A stretch of 15,783 nt of DNA from positions 1 to 15,783 of the forward strand of contig JBMZCV010000126.1 in NCBI GenBank assembly GCA_049613665.1. The letters run 5' to 3'. The translations under genes were made by a program, and so were the position numbers. Below the pieces are notes generated by a model that saw only the letters and a list, made by a program, of their open reading frames with translations, searched no databases and was not told the DNA's origin. How positions within the stretch are numbered: the stretch's first letter is position 1; every line of letters begins with the position of its first letter. This DNA comes from JBMZCV01 sp049613665. GTDB lineage: Bacteria > Bacteroidota > Bacteroidia > Chitinophagales > UBA2359. Below are positions 14,382 through 15,783 of the stretch, piece by piece.

Positions 14382-14520
14382 GTAAACTACATTTATTCAA
14401 GTTTTCAAGATGCTAGAAATGACATATTTCTAAAAAACGATAGCTCAGAACTTTTTAGATATGACGTTTTGGGCGATAAAAATATGTCATTTCTTCTTTG
14501 TTATAAAAAATATAGTTTAC
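14382..14520 (+). repeat. Nested inverted repeats in the EEP leader
   Basis: Outer arms are gtaaacta (14382-14389) and tagtttac (14513-14520). Inner arms are agaaatgacatattt (14415-14429) and its exact complement (14480-14494). Within the inner loop, ctaaaaa and tttttag also pair. The outer right arm ends 27 bases before the start codon at 14548. Confidence 0.6.
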
Positions 14521-14547
14521 GGTGTACTAAAACGTTTTATCAAAATT

Positions 14548-15546
14548 ATGACTAATCAGCCATCGACAAAAAAAGGCAGTTGGACAAAATATGTTGTCGC
14601 TGCCGTTCTTTCTATTCTTGTTATTACACAGTGGGAAGGTTTCATCGCACTATTGAATATGGAAGTAGGCGAAATTGAAAATGTTTCGACAACGACCGAA
14701 ACCAACACTACTTTAGAGCCAAATAAAGATGAAAATACAACAGATGAAAAAGACGAACAAGTAGATAGAGTAAAGTTTGTGACCTGGAACTTGTATAATC
14801 TTGGCTTGAGCAAAGACGATGAGGAAATGGCATATATCGCTAGTTTGTTGCGAAATTACGACATTGTTGCGGTGCAAGAGGTTTCGACACAAATCAGCGG
14901 CCCTCGTGCTATCACAAAACTCAATGAGGAATTGAGCCGCAAGGGTGCAAAGTGGGACTATGTGATTAGCGACCCTACAAGTGGCGATGGAGCAGAGCGT
15001 TATGCGTATTTGTGGCGTACCGACAAAGTGAAATTGCTTGGGCGGCCATGGCTAGTGAAAGCAAAAGATTTGGACGAAAAAATCAATAGAGAACCATATA
15101 TGGCACGTTTCAAAGTGGGCGAAAATCGCATTTTGATGGGCAATTTTCATGCCGTGCCGAGTTCTAAAAATCCTGCTAAAGAAATTGAATTGCTAGATGA
15201 ATTGCATAGTTCTTATGGCCGTGACAATTTGGCGATTATGGGAGATTTCAATTTGTCGCAAAAAGCAAAAGCATTTGATGGCCTGAAAAGTAGAGGCTAT
15301 CGGCCTGTGTTGCTCGGCCAGAAAACGAGTTTGAAAATGAAAGTGAAAGATGGCGAACATCTAGCACAAGAATACGATAATGTTTTTTATGAAAATTCGG
15401 CTCTACAAAATCTGAAAAGTGGCGTTATTGATTTTTCGAAAGATTTTGGCACACTAAAAGAAGCACGGAATATCTCTGACCATTTGCCTGTTTGGTGCGA
15501 ACTAAAATGGCGACCTGCCGAAACAGAAACGGCAAAAGGAAAGTAG
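14548..15546 (+). CDS. Membrane-anchored endonuclease/exonuclease/phosphatase (DNase I-fold) protein
   Basis: I start at the ATG at 14548, since the 29 residues before it come from the inverted-repeat region. The 332-residue protein has a short basic N-terminus, one hydrophobic anchor (about 15-36), an acidic Thr/Asn/Glu-rich linker (about 40-72) and an EEP-superfamily catalytic domain (75-322). All hallmark residues are visible: N81 (TWNLYNL), E111 (VQEVS), H201 (NFHAVPS), D233 and N235 (MGDFN), D277 in the YDNVF motif, and D311-H312 (SDHLPVW). These match the DNase I metal and catalytic residues. It is probably a secreted or periplasm-facing Mg-dependent phosphodiesterase or nuclease tethered by the N-terminal helix. 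Its substrate (DNA, RNA or a phosphoester) cannot be told from sequence. The gene stands alone. Confidence 0.9.
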   Translation: MTNQPSTKKGSWTKYVVAAVLSILVITQWEGFIALLNMEVGEIENVSTTTETNTTLEPNKDENTTDEKDEQVDRVKFVTWNLYNLGLSKDDEEMAYIASLLRNYDIVAVQEVSTQISGPRAITKLNEELSRKGAKWDYVISDPTSGDGAERYAYLWRTDKVKLLGRPWLVKAKDLDEKINREPYMARFKVGENRILMGNFHAVPSSKNPAKEIELLDELHSSYGRDNLAIMGDFNLSQKAKAFDGLKSRGYRPVLLGQKTSLKMKVKDGEHLAQEYDNVFYENSALQNLKSGVIDFSKDFGTLKEARNISDHLPVWCELKWRPAETETAKGK

Positions 15547-15614
15547 TTTTTTTGTTTTAAGTTTTTAGAACATTAATTTTTTGAGTTCATCTCCAAGTTT
15601 TACGAAACAAATAC

Positions 15615-15638
15615 CCAGCATGAATTTTTTTTTGTGCT
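15615..15638 (+). repeat. Degenerate copy of the terminal hairpin repeat
   Basis: ccagcatgaa, a T-run, then gtgct aligns with the hairpin ending the window (ccagcatgagtt...gtgct) but has lost the right arm of the stem. Confidence 0.4.
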
Positions 15639-15760
15639 AAACTAAAAGGTGGGCTGTCGAATTTCATGGTGTTTTTTTATAAACATTCGCCCTATTTTTT
15701 GTAAGAAATGACAAAATAATAAGTTTTAATATTAAAAAAATATCAGCAAAAAAGTGTACC

Positions 15761-15783
15761 AGCATGAGTTTTTAACTCGTGCT
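15761..15783. repeat. Hairpin at window edge
   Basis: agcatgagtt (15761-15770) and aactcgtgct (15774-15783) form a 10-bp stem with one G-U pair and a TTT loop. It may continue past the window. It could be a terminator or a dispersed repeat; a related sequence lies at 15615-15638. The 237 bases after the EEP gene hold no credible gene. Confidence 0.5.

Larger units (their letters stand above)
14202..14547. other. Repeat-rich gap upstream of the EEP gene
   Basis: No gene is seen. It contains REP-like copy C (14239-14290), a short motif shared with 5259-5275 (ctaaaccattgattatca), and a nested set of inverted repeats (14382-14520). Confidence 0.6.

Noticed and set aside
14461..14547. Upstream ATG extending the EEP protein by 29 residues
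   Set aside because: The added residues are encoded within the inverted-repeat region and would displace the natural basic N-terminus before the membrane anchor.
15584..15667. Short minus-strand open frames (18-26 codons) after the EEP gene
   Set aside because: One reads MLGICFVKLGDELKKLMF and looks protein-like, but it is too short and closed by stops on both sides, so I could not support a gene or name a source.

Overview
The window is low-GC DNA from a member of the Bacteroidota, most likely a gliding, Cytophaga-like lineage. Three observations support this. A very large SprB-repeat surface protein ends in a type IX secretion (T9SS) sorting domain. Several promoters fit the Bacteroidota sigma-ABfrm pattern (TTTG, 20 bp, TAnnTTTG). 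Start codons lack Shine-Dalgarno sequences. No phage, plasmid or transposase gene is visible. The window is chromosomal accessory DNA with many small dispersed repeats in the gaps.

Layout: (1) 1-790, a C-terminally truncated Abi_2/AbiF-like gene on the minus strand. It is preceded by a well-formed promoter, a ~55-nt structured leader and an intrinsic terminator, which is the arrangement expected of an RNA-antitoxin/HEPN-toxin pair. (2) 793-1074, a DUF1272 zinc-ribbon-like protein on the plus strand. (3) 4321-1088 (minus), a tight three-gene operon of TPR histidine kinase, RDD membrane protein and TPR lipoprotein. (4) 4322-5352, a 1-kb AT-rich gap with one copy of a ~100-bp repeat. (5) 8682-5353 (minus), a 1109-residue secreted protein with FN3, GEVED, nine SprB repeats and a T9SS C-terminal domain. 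(6) 9126-9332 (plus), tRNA-Asp(GTC) with its promoter and a perfect palindromic terminator. (7) 12950-9405 (minus), an 1181-residue ROCO protein: about 21 leucine-rich repeats, a Roc GTPase, COR, and two C-terminal segments that read as effector-associated domains (EAD11-like and EAD7-like). (8) 13143-15546 (plus), a conserved hypothetical protein, a small cytochrome-b5-like protein and a membrane-anchored DNase I-fold (EEP) hydrolase, separated by repeat-rich gaps.

Two things stand out. The first is the ROCO protein, which combines a ligand-sensing LRR array and a GTPase switch with adaptor domains used in bacterial conflict and signalling systems, an NLR-like or LRRK-like architecture. The second is the AbiF-like locus, where a candidate small RNA with its own promoter and terminator survives although the toxin reading frame stops before the catalytic HEPN motif. 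All domain names come from reading the sequence; no database search was run.
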